Shown: in pieces, positions 43,513-55,780 of the stretch
Numbering within the stretch: position 1 is the stretch's first letter
Layout: each line of letters opens with the position of its first letter
DNA from: Otatea glauca
Taxonomy: Eukaryota; Streptophyta; Magnoliopsida; Poales; Poaceae
Direction of reading: 5' to 3'
Length of the DNA: 64,000 nt
Assembly: GCA_036346275.1 (NCBI GenBank)
Contig: CM070711.1
Location: 70,369,782 to 70,433,781, forward strand
Translations under genes and position numbers: made by a program
Notes under the pieces: model-generated
What the model saw: only the letters and a program-made list of their open reading frames with translations
What the model was told of the DNA's origin: nothing
The model's database searches: none

Positions 43513-45481
43513 CAATCTGATTCAAAATGAGTGAGTTTTAAGCCTAGTCTAGACCTAAATGAAAGTCTGGGTTTTGATCTGGATAAACTGTATGTTTGAT
43601 GAGTTGATAGTGTATTGTACAATATTCAAGTGATAAAACTATTTCTTATATCGTAAATGAACTACAGTGTGATCGGAATAGATAACAAGCATACACTATC
43701 CAAATAAATTTGTCCATACAAAAACTCAGTTAAGGTAGATTAAAGATCAAATGTCAAAGCTCCCACAAAGATCAAAGGTCTCAAGAAAATATTATCCTAT
43801 GAAATTTTACGCAACACTACTTAGTTTACATATATTGAATCTAACACCAACCCCCTTACCTATACTTAAGCTTAGCACACCACATAAAATGAGTTAACTA
43901 CAATCAAGCATACATTAAACTTAACAAAAGTCCAGATACTGTCACGCTGCTTCTACTACCTATATGTAAATGACATATTTAGCTAAATAAGCCCAGTATT
44001 ATTTTAAGTTATAGAACAAAACTGAGATGAACAATCTAATGCCACCTCAAAATTCAATCAGCGTTTGTTGTAAGTAAAATTATTATATATCATCATAACT
44101 AAATCCTTAAACAAAAGAAAAACTTACGGATATTGATAGCCACGAGGATATATCCCCTTTCTTATTAACCCACTATCAACAAATTCCAAAACTATCGTTG
44201 TTATATTTTGGTTTAAGAATAGTACCATGTGGAAACACGTTGTTATCACTTGAATATAGCACTGTAAACCATCAACTCAAATCACCGTTACAGTCTTAGT
44301 AAGAAAAAAAATTGATCGTTCCAATGTCTATGATTACATATCACACTTACTGGAGACAGAGGTTGAAAGTTAGATTTAAAGTATGCTGCTGAAGTATGTA
44401 AAACAAAAAAGAAAGCATTTGTGTTAGAGGCAACATAAATTGATTTACCTGGATGATGGTAAGAGATTTAGTAGAAAAATATTAGGTCCAAGCCTGACTC
44501 AATCTGATCTAGATCTAGTCCAAATAGCTATGGATCCAAAATGAATCCAATCTATTTGCAGTTTTGAACTAATCTAATCCAAAAGTCTAGACTGGTCTAA
44601 GTTCATTAGCACCTCTATTTCCTGTGTTCATCCACCCAGTTGGGTTGAAGGCTTGAAGCAATAGGGCCTTGTTTATCAACAGCAAGCACCAACCAGCATT
44701 TTTGAAAACGCACCAGACACCTTATGGTGTTTTTTTTAGAATGTTCTGAAATAAAGAAACACCGAACGACGTATGGTGCATATGATGTCGAGAAAGTCTA
44801 CTAAACGGTATACCGTCCAAACGGTATACCATTTCGTCGTCTGTGAAATCTCTGAAACCTGCTCTGAAACCTGTGAAACCTGCTATACCGGTAGTAGCGC
44901 TCTATGATGTCAGTGAAAGAGTGCTGCAATATTTCTCATACAACAATTCAACCTTGGAACACAAATGAAAGGGTGTACGTTAAACCAAACAAAATCACAA
45001 GATCCTGATTACTGCACCTTTTCATGACTTTTGACAGGCCACAAAGTTTTAGCTGACCAGACCTCTGCAAACACTAAATTGAATATGAACTATTCATTCT
45101 TTTCGATCTAATGAATTAGATTAGATAGTATTTATTTATACTTCCTCTAGTAGTATAGTATTAGAAATACCCTTTACAAATCAATAGTTAGATTTGATTT
45201 CTACTACGCAATATATATTACCAGTACGATGCATTGTAAAATTTATCGCAAACAATTCTGACAGCAACGCTTGAGAGAATCAATCCTTCAATCCAGACAT
45301 TGAGACAAATAAATCACACAAATTTGGAACATACCACGGTTGCTCAACACAAATCAACCAAGAACAAATTATGAGGTGAGCTTGGCACATTGAAAGATAA
45401 TACTCGACTGCAAACTGAAAGTGTTTGGCCTTCAGAGCACAGCACCACAGCGCGTAAATGGAATAACAGGGAAAGCAAAGC
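43513..45481. other. AT-rich intergenic region downstream of the lectin gene
   Basis: No gene is supported. It includes a repeated CGGTATACCGTCCAAACGGTATACC palindrome at about 44808-44832. The final part (about 45100-45480) contains AT-rich sequence suited to the 3' untranslated region and polyadenylation of the minus-strand lectin gene. Confidence 0.4.
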
Positions 45482-48400
45482 TCAAAACAGGTACTTGGAT
45501 ATATAGTACTTGGAATTGGAGGTAGTTTTCTTGTCTCCCAACCAATGCTGCATATGCACTCCAATGGCGTCCAAGTACTGGCCGCTCCGGCCATGGAAGC
45601 CGACCACCTTCCCTTCTGTCGTAGCAGAGCTGAAATAGGTACCGATCTCCTGGCCGAATGGACCGTACTTCCCTCGGCTACTGATTAGAGTAATGGATCT
45701 CAGAACTCTGGGCCCTTCCTCTACGCAGGTGTTGTAGTAGCCGTATATGCAGGTCAGGACCTCGTGTGGGTAGTCTAGTTTAATCTGCACATGCATTTGG
45801 TGAAAGACCAGTTAGCTTGTTGCGTCACATAAACTATATATCTACATGGGGGTTTCCTTTCATTTCAAGCATTGCATGCTGCTGTGAAGATATGCATCAA
45901 AGAATCGCAGGAGTGATAGCAAATGTGTGCACTCTTCAGCTTATTATGCAAGGGTAAAAAGGCTCTCCATTGCCAGAAAATTGTATGGCACATCATGCTT
46001 GACAAAAGAAAGACTTGTCAAGTGAAGTGAACAGCTTGATTTTAGTCACTCTACTCACCCTGTGTGTTAACTGGCCATCATTGCCATGCCTTGTAGACCA
46101 GATGGATTGCCCACTTCTGTCATACTCAATCTGTATGGACCCGATGAAATCGGTTCTCATTATGTAGATTTGCTTGACTCCTGTGTATACACCATCGTCC
46201 CATGGCTTGCCTCCCTCCCCACCCCATGGCCCTGGCCCTATTGGTACTGGTTCTTTCACCACACCATATGTCACCTACAAAATGATTCAAACGCATGCTT
46301 TCCTCAGTAAAACTAGTACTTGATTTATTAGACAACATAGGAAGAACTCTGCTAAAGACTTTCCTGTTTCTTCTTGCATTAGTATTTCAAACATAATTCG
46401 ATCGAAGAAATGGTTTACCTCATCTCCAATTTCCCTTTGTGCTAGAGCAAGCATATCGGACTGTCCAGATGGACTCGTACCGGTCAATGCTCTGTTATCT
46501 CTCTGTGATGACACCTTCCCCTCCAGAACATGGACTCCAATGCCATCCACATACCATCCTTCCCTGCCATGGAATCCCACTATCCTTCCTTCGGTAAGAC
46601 AGGACGAGAAGAACGTGCCATGCTCATCCCCAAATGGTCCATGGCTCTTTTTTGTCGTGTGGAATGTGAGAGATTTTATCACCGTTGGGCCCATGATCAT
46701 CGTCGAGCCGAAATAACCGGTTATGTGAGTCAAGATCTCTGACGGGAAGTCGAATACTACCTGCCATACAAAATCTCCATGCCGTCGGTTATCACAGTTC
46801 TTAAACTGAAATTCTGAAGATGAAGTTGCTTCACCTTTTCAGGTCTCGCTCCCCCACTGACTCCGCGCTTATCGCTCCATATCGCCTGCCCGTTGCGATC
46901 ATAGAGGACCTTCATAGAAGATATTCCCAATCCTCGTGTCAAATTGATTTGTCTGACACCGGTGTATATGCCATCATCAAATATTGTGCCGCCGCTCCCA
47001 CCCCAGGGGCCAAACCTCACAGGTGTGCTTATAGTCATGGTTCCGTTATCTGAGTAGAAACTAGGAAATGACACCATCTGCAAAGCAAAATTCATAAATT
47101 GAATGTCTATTGAAGTTATCACTTAATACAATCAGGATATTTGAAGCAAGTGGTTACATGAAATTCTGCATTACAAACGGTTTAGTGTGTCTTACCTTGT
47201 TCCAGAGAGTTGCGTCCTGAGATGGATTAGGATATTGTTCCCTTGGATAGCTGCTAGTTAGAACAGTGTAATTGTCACCCCCTTCTCTCACTGCAAGAAC
47301 CATGTCATACCCAGAATTATTATCTGCATACCTGTGACCATTTCTGTCATAAGTTCTCGTTATGCTTCGCAGTGCCGATGGAGCATTGTACGGGTTTGGG
47401 TTCTTCTCCTTCTTCAAATGGCAGCCTATCGAGTCGAGATACGCCCCTGATCTTCCATGAAAGCCGATGATCTTGCCACTGATCGTTGGGAGCGAGAATG
47501 ATGTCCCTTGTTCAGTGCCAAAAGGCCCGTACTTCGAGCGATTACTCTCAAATGTTAGTGATCTTATGACAACACAATTCCCCTGTGATCCATAATAGCC
47601 ACTGACAGACGTGAGAATTTCTTGAGGGCAATCAAGTTTCACCTGCGGGAAAGGCACACTTGTAATGTCAGCCTGAAACTTGCTTTCGATCGGCAGCATG
47701 CTTTCTAGCATTGTCATACTACAAAGATACAGCATGCATCAGTTTTTGCGTCACCAAAGCAGTTTACTACAAAGAGCATGCACCAGTTTTTACTAATCAA
47801 AATTATTCAGATTCCATACACACAGACCAAGCAGGAAGCATCACGAATTTTGAACTTTGTTAATTATCAGAGTCAAAGAATTGTTTTGTCCAAGTGTATG
47901 AAATCTGATTAGTTTTTATTAGTACACCATGTGAAAACTGAATTCATAGTAAACTTTTTTAGAAGTGGCTGCTGGGTGGAGCTCGATCCCCCCTGCAATT
48001 CATAGTAAACTTGAAGAACTTCTGCATGCCTGCAAGAGAATAATGGGCAAGGCTTTGTGCATTGATGATCAAGTAGACATTTCAAAAGTACATACCTGTG
48101 ATGTACGACTAAACTAACTTATTAGGAACTTCGCTAACACAAAGCTCGGCATTATTCAGGTGCTCATAAAAACACTGTAATTAAGACCAGACAAAATAAA
48201 CTCCTGCACCTAATTCTCTTGTAATAATATCAGAGTTTGTCCAAATCGCAGCAAGATGTTCGTATGTGTATGGGAAAAAGATAATGTCGGTATTTCTAGC
48301 TTAGTCTGTTTACCATCACTATCTCATAACCATTCAAGAACGCAACTTAAGTAGCAACTTGTGCAAATAGAGACAATTCTGTGATCATGTTACCATGCCT

Positions 48401-49313
48401 ATGAGTTCTGCGGTTTCTAAGTAAATGCTTCAATGCCATAACAGGAGATTAGTCAGCTGAACCTGATCAGTTTTTGAGCCTCCATCACCCCCATGCTTGT
48501 CTGACCAAACTGACTTTCCTTTCAGGTCATACTCGATCTTTATGGAATCAATGGCTGCACCATGGGTGATTACGATCTTGCGAACCGTGGAGTGCACACC
48601 GTCGTCCCAAGGGGCTCCTCCTAGGCCTCCCCATGGCCCGACCAATATTGGGTTCTTCCCGTTTAAGCTACGAAAGCTCTATTGAACATGAACAAGTTAA
48701 TATTTTGTCCCAAAAGAGAGATAAAACACAAAACTTTGAATACTATACTCATGATGCATCAACTGAACATAGTATTCTGCTATTCGCTAACTCTCAAATT
48801 AATTTATTTCATTATTTGTATGGCATTCTTACAACCAATTTTCCATGAAAGGATAGAAATGGTTTTAGAATGCTTTCCTTGCATGTGGCGCAAAGGAATT
48901 TATAACCTTAGGTTGGTCGAGATTAAGCAGTAGATATATGATTTATGGATCTGATTTCTAAGGAATTCTACCTACCAAGCTTAGAAAAAAAAACTTCGTA
49001 GGATACGAGTTCATATAAAGCTATTTTGTTCTCAACCAAGTATACTGGTTAGGGAGTAACCAGGCAACTGAATGTTACTTCAAAGATATAATCTAAGTTA
49101 GCATGCTAATTTCTACCCTGAACAATTACATAAAAGCATTTTCTGAAGACTCTGAACATGCTACTGTATGTAAGTCTTCCCCTACCAAACACAGTACGGC
49201 AATTCAACAAAGAACCTTCACTTCCTTTTCTTTTCTCTTTTTGGCATACAAACAATCAGGCAAGCATGCGAATAAATACACACTGGTCCACGAATAAACA
49301 GGAAGAAGGTACC
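45482..49313 (-). CDS. JAL3-like: Jacalin-related lectin with three jacalin domains (JAL3-like)
   Basis: Six exons on the minus strand, all in phase 0 with GT/AG borders: 48678-48463, 47642-47196, 47077-46835, 46760-46419, 46274-46059 and 45784-45482 (stop TGA or equivalent at 45482). Together they give about 588 residues and three beta-prism jacalin domains, each split across two exons. The GPWGG...WDDG starts are at GPWGGLGGAPWDDGVHSTVR, GPWGGSGGTIFDDGIYTGVR and GPWGGEGGKPWDDGVYTGVK. The ends are GKIIGFHGRSGAYLDSIG, GRIVGFHGREGWYVDGIG and GKVVGFHGRSGQYLDAIG, each with the G-x-S-x-Y-D-type sugar loop region. No signal peptide is seen, as in cytosolic/nuclear plant JRLs that bind mannose or glucose-type sugars. 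The order resembles Arabidopsis At1g19715. The first large exon lacks an ATG. A splice-donor-like ATG|GTACC at 49315-49311 could supply Met from a short leader exon; this is a hypothesis, so the start is uncertain. Confidence 0.88.
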
Positions 49314-50278
49314 ATGTTCAGCTGTCCAAACAAAGCCCAAACACCTGACAGAGAGAATTAAGCCAGTACCAACTAGTGTCTAGCGATGAGCTTATTAGGA
49401 TGACAGGAAACATATGTCTATTTATAGAGGAGCCGGGAGAATGGAGGCCAGAAAAGAGTAGGCACTATCACAATTCGCAAGCTGGCAATAAATGGCAGCA
49501 GCACTAACGGTTGAAGAAACCTGAAAGCTACAGGGAAGAACTCGATTCTCTTACCTAGGTAATTATCAATTGCCCTATTCATTCACCGGAGGGCAAAGTG
49601 AAGCCGAAAAGGAGCAAGCCACCGCTCGCTCTCGCCTTTCTTTACTTCACCAACTTTGCATCATTCCTGGCGCTCACGATGGAAAATTAAAGAAGCCTGT
49701 GCTCCTTTATTTCGATTCTGGAAGAAAATTGCTACCTTTGTTTCGTTGCTTTCTTTTGTCTTCCTTTTTAGCCGAATTTCTTGTGGATGGGTTGGCTAGG
49801 CCAATGGAGATGGTGAGGAGATGGGACACAAAAAAAAATGCAGTTTCTTTTTCTTTCAGAAGTATCGAAAGAACAATCCAAATGAACTGGCATGCATCTG
49901 ATCCCATCCAAATTGGCGTCACGCCTTGGTTGACGCGTGCATCAGGAGCACAGTACACAGCTAAATGGCTCAAACTAAGCTCCCTGAACGAACGTACAGA
50001 ATAGCTCAACGTTCCCATATGTACATCTTCAATGGCGGTTAAGGGGAAAAGGGGAAACAGAAGATAAATGGAGTAAACAACACACACAGCATCCCTTTTC
50101 AAAGTACACCACTAATGATATTGTCAAGTCAACGCAGAAGGTGGTTCTGTGGATATGTGCGTCTCGTCGTTTGCTTTAATAAGGAATTGTGTAATTGCGG
50201 CGTGGTTTACACACTGAAGGGTACAGGTGTCCAAAGGCCTGGAGGTGGTACCCTTTCTAAGGATTGATTGCTTGCACC
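49314..50278. other. Intergenic between lectin 5' side and RanBPM-like gene 3' side
   Basis: Probable promoter and 5' leader of the minus-strand lectin gene. A strong donor-like TACCTAG|GTAAGAG (minus strand, about 49553) could end a leader exon. The 144-codon plus-strand frame at 49570-50004 has no recognisable domain. The 3' untranslated region of the RanBPM-like gene lies just below 50279. Confidence 0.4.
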
Positions 50279-53200
50279 TTACTTGTTCAGATAGGCCTTC
50301 AAAGAAAATGGTGGGTAAGAATCCTGCTCCAAGAGTTTCAAATGTCATGTATGCATCGATGTTAAGAACACCAGTAGTGAAATATCAATTGAAGTGGACT
50401 ACCAAGTAGGAAGAACTTCCTAGAACAAAAAGGTGCATAACCAATTACCTCAATTAAAAAGCATATAGAGATACTAGTGAAAAATATGTGATGAGAACCA
50501 GCTAAAAAAAATGGTTTCAATAAGATATCGTACATAATCATGATTGACAAGTAACTAGAGCCGTTACCTTGCCAACTTCCTGCTGTAGGTATTGTCTAAC
50601 CACAGTCGCTTGCTGTATAACTCTCTCCAATGATGAATATGCTGGTAGATTAGCATGTGCTGCCATTGATCATGATTCATGAGACAAATATCATAATCAG
50701 ATAATGGGAAAGTGAGATTATGATACCAGGAGCTAAACAGGATATCTTAGGATATACCAAGGACAGCCCGATTCAAGCTATCTGCAACATTCTGCCTATA
50801 CTCTGGGCTTAGCAGACGAAACATAGGTGACTTCTCAGGCTCTTCATAAGCTAGGAGGGCCATAAAGTCCTATACAATGAAAACTTGAGTTTTCAAGTTC
50901 TTCCATGCATAATATGAACCGAACATTCAAAACACATCACTATGTCCCCATATCTTGCATGCTAAAAAAAGAGAGTAAATTTCGCAAAACTACAAATATT
51001 TCACCAAAACTATCACAAAACTACACTTCCGTCCTCTCAGCCGTTAGCTGACAGGGCGGGTCCACCTGTCAGCTGAACACTTCTCCCTCCTCCGATATAT
51101 GCTGCACCGCCACGCAAGGCAAGCATGAACCAACCTCCACCTTGTCTCCCTCTCAGATGCATCACCTCCTATGTATGTACATATGACAGATGGGCCCCAC
51201 AATAATTAGGTGAGAGGAAGATGAGGTGGCGGTTGACTCGTGCATGTGTGGCATGCATAATCAGTAGCATGTAACAGAGGAATGAGTGTGCCGCCAACAT
51301 GTGGGCCCACTCTGTCAGCTAACGATTGAGAGACGGAAGTGTAGTTTTGTGATAAAATCTAGCACAAAATGTGTTTTTGAAAAATGAAACCCAAAAGGTG
51401 TAGTTTTGTGATAGTTTTAGTGAAATATGTGTAGTTTTTTACTCAAAAAATATATATTTCTATGCCTGAATGTTTCTTCACAAGTTCAATCATCTTCACC
51501 AAATGTGTTACTGAAGCTAGCACGCAGTATCAGTTATGATAATAATGAGCTATTGAACAACAACAAAATATGTTTGTTGATATGGCACCGGCCATGACAA
51601 ATCAAATTCAATGAAAATATCATGCCAACAGTTGGATATGAATTATTTACTATACAGAATAGCATACATCACAGCTCAGTAACCTTTAGCCAAAGCTGTT
51701 GATATCAAATCAGACCTAAGGCATCACAGAATGGAGGTGGAATTCCAGCACTGTTTTGCCAGCACATCCTTCAATACCAGTACATTCATATCCCATGCGT
51801 ACTGTACTAGAAGATTCCTTATACTGTATGGACTCAAAAGAGGCCTAAAGCTGTCTGAAATAAGCACATGATAAGTTGCATTCTAAGGCCTGTAGGGTTA
51901 ACAAAAAGTACCTCTAGTTTCTCAACATACTTGGGAAATTTCCCAAATGGTGTCAACTTTTTCTGGCCAAACTCAAGAGCTTCTGTGCTGCCAGTCAAAA
52001 CAGTCAGATTCGTCAAAACATATAACTTTTTCCCATCCAAATTAGATTTTGCAAGTACTAACCATTTTCTGGAATGGACGAGCTCAATGAAGTGAAGACT
52101 TAGAAGATCAAAATGTAAATCCATATCATTTTCCAGCAAGTTAGGCGCCAACTCTTTTGTCAGCTCTATAGCTTTCAGAGAATTCCCTTCCAACATAGAA
52201 TTAAAAATCTCTGAAAGATAATCAATACACAGCGTTAGATGCAAATTGTGCGTGCACACAGACAAATTGGAATAGAAATGGTAATTTTTTAAAAAATGGC
52301 ATTACTTCTATAGTCATGACATATTAACTAAAATGCATTTAATACCTGTTGGAACAACAACAATTTTATATGAATGCTATAGAACAAATAAATTAAAAGT
52401 TGCTATTAAAGATACGCTGCAGTGCTGCACTCAAAAGCATCCTGAAAATTTTAAGAAAAATGCAAAAAAAAAAGGGGAAAGGAATTACCGATAGATTTAC
52501 TAAAGTTTTGCTAAGCAGCAGGAAAACTTAAATCCATAGGTTAAAAGTACACACTGCCAAAAAGGAAAAAACAAATAAAATAGTTATACACACTTCTGTT
52601 AATTCGATACACCCTCCAATTCATAAAAAACATGTCGTTTTGGGATACATGCAGTCAAAACTTTTGAAGCTTTAGCTATCAATATCTTTTTAAATATTTA
52701 AATTGTATGCATAAAAATCATATATGTAGATTCACCTCAAAAAGTACTTTCATAATATTATAATTTGATTGGATTTTCTAAATATATTACAATAGAAATT
52801 AGTAGTCGAAGTTGAACTGTGGGGACTGTTTCGATTTTGTTTCGATTTCCAAAATGACTTGTTTTCGTGACCGGAGGGAGTATATATCTATGGTTCCAAG
52901 TAAATATTGAACAAAACTTGCATTTGCAAAGGTTTGCAAGGAATCACATCCAACCAATAGTGATAAATGACAATAAACAACAATAAAATCTATTTTGATC
53001 AGAGATAGCTTCATATCCCACTGGTTCAATACAACAACAACAACTAAGCCTTTTGTCCCAAGCAAGTTCGAGTAGACTAGGAGTGAAACTCAATCAAAGT
53101 CAATAAAACCCCTGAACATCCGATCTTAGGTCATAGTTCCGGTACATGGATTACTAACTTCCATGCACTCCTATCCAACGCCAACTCTTTGGATATATTC

Positions 53201-55244
53201 CAATCCCTCAAGTCTCTTTTAACTGCTTCTTCCCACATCAGTCTCGATCAACCTTTGCCCTCTTCTTATGTTTTCGAGACGACTTAAAATTCCACTATGC
53301 ACCCGTGCCTCAAGAGGCCTTCGTTGGAGATGTCCAAACCATCTCAAACAATATTGCACAAATTTTTTCAATTGGTGCTACCCCAACCCTATCATGTATA
53401 TCAACATTGCCGATTCAATCCCGCCATGTATGACTACAGATCCACCACAGCATCCGCATCTCTGCTATGCTCGTCTTCTACATATGTTGTAATTTTGTCA
53501 CCGAATATTCTGCTCCATACAACATCACAGGTTTGGTCGCCGTCCTATAGAATTTACCTTTTAAATTTGAGGGACTTTTCTATCACATAGGACACCAGAT
53601 ACTTGGTGCCATTTTCACCTTCCCTGCTTGTATCCTGTGGCTCACATCTTCATTAATCTCGCCGTCACTCTGTAGCATCAATCTCAAATATCGAAAAGTT
53701 GTACTACTTTTCCGTACAAATTAATATCTCCATCATCAGCCATAGCACCACTGAAAACACACCTCATATACTCTGTTTTTAGTCCTACTAAGTCTAAAGC
53801 CCTTCGATTCTAGAGTGTTCCTCCACAACCATAATTTCCTATCAACACCTATCCTACTCTCATCAATTAGCACCACATCATCAGCGAAAAGATATGGTGC
53901 TAATTGATGAGTAGGTTATATTCTGCAATTCAATTGAGCAGTTGATTTAGTGAGAGTACTTCAGTTAGCTGAACAACTGGTTCGTAATTGTAGTTGTAGT
54001 CACACATCTTTTATTAACATCAAAATTGTAATGGAAAGCTATGAAGGAATATGAAGACAGAAAAGCGATAGCAAACTGAACCATTTCTAAACAAGAACTG
54101 TAAGGAATTTACAAAATTATACAAAAGTTCTGAACAACACAAATCCCTAAATAATCTAGATAATAAAAGATTCAGTGTCGACCTGCAAATAAATACCTTT
54201 ACGCTTGTCCACATCCACGCTATAATCAACAGGAAACTTCAACCCAGTACTGGATAGGAATGTTTCTGCAGTCTCCTTAAAACAGTTGTGCATAAGATAT
54301 GATAGCACTGTGCTGTGAACGTCGTTATCACTGACAGACTGCAGTTAAAAGAAATTTTAATGTCAATAGCAGACTATTACTATGATGACGCCACAACTAG
54401 TATTAATCCAAATTTAGAAAAAAGAAAACTCAAGTCATCCAATGATAACACAGAAATAAGTAACTTTCCTTAATTGATACTCCTACTTTATACTTGCTTC
54501 AGTGAAAGAAAAAATAGCGTTTATGATCCACGCAGAGAGATACTAACAGTGCTCTCGCAACGCAACTAGCAGCATCAGCATTCTTATCTGCTGTGTATAT
54601 TCCTTTTCGACAAATACAAGACTAAGAAGCATGTACGACCGGTTCAGCTCTTTGCACTCTACACTCCACTTGTTGAACACCAAATTGGAAGATCTGAACA
54701 CCAATAGAGCTTGCCAGCATGCCGCCTACCGCAAGGAAGCAGAATGTCCCATTAATTCCGCTGGATCCCAGGGCACCTTATTGGCAAAGTTACAATCTTT
54801 TTTCACTAGAAACCACCTTATCGAGAAAGTTCCGATATTTTTTTTTCCACTAGAAACCACCTTATCGATAAAGTTCCAATCTTTTCTCACTAAACCCTAG
54901 CACGATGGAAACGTCCAGTCCATGCACTCCAAAAATCAAAGAAACCATCTTGCCCCTCTCCACAAAACGAATCCAATTACCGAACACAAAGGAATACCGA
55001 ATTCGCGCACAAACCGGGGAAAATCACAAGAGCCATAATGGCAGCGCCTAAAGCAATAAACAAATTTCACCGGACATCTACCGCGTCCCCCTCCTCCAAC
55101 AGCAAACGGATTCGCGAACGAACCTAGCACCAAGAAATAAGGAGGCGACAGGTAACTATACGCGGGGGCGGGGGGGTGAAGAAGTGCGCGCGTGGAGAGT
55201 GAGCGTACGACGTTCTCGTAGAGGCGGGGATCCAGGTCCATCAT
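50279..55244 (-). CDS. LisH-CTLH-CRA domain protein (RanBPM family), complete, 216 aa
   Basis: Seven exons with consistent phases: 55244-55209, 54338-54197, 52210-52063, 51987-51912, 50869-50758, 50659-50568 and 50323-50279; 651 bases including TAA. The protein starts MMDLDPRLYENV at 55244. It then has a LisH motif (VHSTVLSYLMHNCFKETAET, about residues 18-40), a CTLH region (EIFNSMLEGNSLKAIELTKE ... DLHFDLLSLHFIELVHSRK, about 60-108) and a CRA region (CTEALEFGQKKLTPFGK, DFMALLAYEEPEKSPMFRLL, VADSLNRAVL, about 110-180), ending DSYPPFSLKAYLNK. This matches the short plant LisH-RanBPM proteins of about 215 residues that lack a SPRY domain. Family members are subunits or relatives of the CTLH/GID E3 ubiquitin-ligase complex; that role here is inferred. 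Introns 2 and 4 contain transposons but all splice sites are intact. Confidence 0.92.
50967..51449. mobile_element. Long-TIR MITE (Mutator-like) in intron 4 of the RanBPM-like gene
   Basis: The left end GAGTAAATTTCGCAAAACTAC ... ATTTCACCAAAACTATCACA ... ACTACACTTCCGTC (about 50970-51036) is repeated in inverse at the right (GACGGAAGTGTAGTTTTGTG ... GATAGTTTTAGTGAAATATG ... TTTTTTACTC, about 51332-51449), with one internal insertion. Termini of about 60 bases or more could form a long hairpin in the transcript. The flanks are A-rich and no exact 9-bp duplication can be fixed. Confidence 0.75.
52610..52880. mobile_element. Stowaway-like MITE in intron 2 of the RanBPM-like gene (271 bp)
   Basis: It starts CACCCTCCAATTCATAAAAAAC and ends GTGACCGGAGGGAG, flanked by TA on both sides. 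This is the CTCCCTCCG-type terminus of Stowaway MITEs. AT-rich and non-coding. Confidence 0.8.
53031..53905 (-). mobile_element. RTE-type LINE, 5'-truncated, in intron 2 of the RanBPM-like gene
   Basis: On the minus strand, from about 53905, the translation begins FADDVVLIDESRIGV, the F/YADD reverse-transcriptase motif. Then come LWRNTLESKGFRLSRTKTEY, EDVSHRI, a FYRTATKPVMLYGAE-like block and the C-terminal region, with several frameshifts. It ends in a (TTG)n 3' tail (ACAACAACAAC at about 53031-53042 on the plus strand). Short simple-repeat tails instead of poly-A and this protein order mark plant RTE-clade LINEs. It is inserted in the same orientation as the host gene. Confidence 0.85.
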
Positions 55245-55780
55245 GGCGTAGGAGAGGAAGGTCGGCGCCGGATGCGAGGAGGAGGGCTGGAGGGGGAGGG
55301 TGGCGCCGGATGCCCCTGGAGGAGCCGAAGATCCCGAACGGATGGTTTTTGTTTTACTTTTCTTTGTTTTCCTCCCTCTTTGTCTGCCTTCTTTTCCAGG
55401 TTACGTACGAATGTACGATCAAATACGGACGCGTGGCGATGGTCTGACGCCTGATGGGGCATGGCAGTGGCCAGTAGACCCAAATGACTATGGAGAGTTT
55501 TACTTGGACTCTTGGAGAGTGAAAGGGTCGCCAGAGAAAAGGTTTGGACTTTGGACTGAGCGAGGGGAGCCCATGCTCGTGCTCCCGTGGTAGCTCGGCG
55601 TCGCTGGAGGCGTCCCTCCGTGTAGAGGAGATGCCAGCTCCACCACCATGGTCTCCGGCCAGGGAGAAGAGGAGTCGCTGCCGTCGCCACCATCGTCTCT
55701 TATCTCCATCCGGCGCAACGGTTTTGCGATCTAACGGCCGAATCCGCGCGTGGCTTTAATTAGTGCAACGGACATGTTCG
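55245..55780. other. Upstream region of the RanBPM-like gene
   Basis: A GC-rich 5' flank (55245-55320) suits the promoter/leader of the minus-strand gene. Plus-strand frames (55184-55447, 55300-55593) and a 150-codon minus frame (55241-55693) overlap one another and show no known domain. The block TFLCFPPSL-like to FYLDSWRVKGSPEK (about 55340-55540) could be a decayed coding piece, but I cannot assign it. Confidence 0.35.

Noticed and set aside
50124..50348. Alternative last exon of the RanBPM-like gene ending HISTEPPSALT
   Set aside because: The exon at 50323-50279 joins in phase and encodes the family C-terminus DSYPPFSLKAYLNK, so the other reading is not needed.
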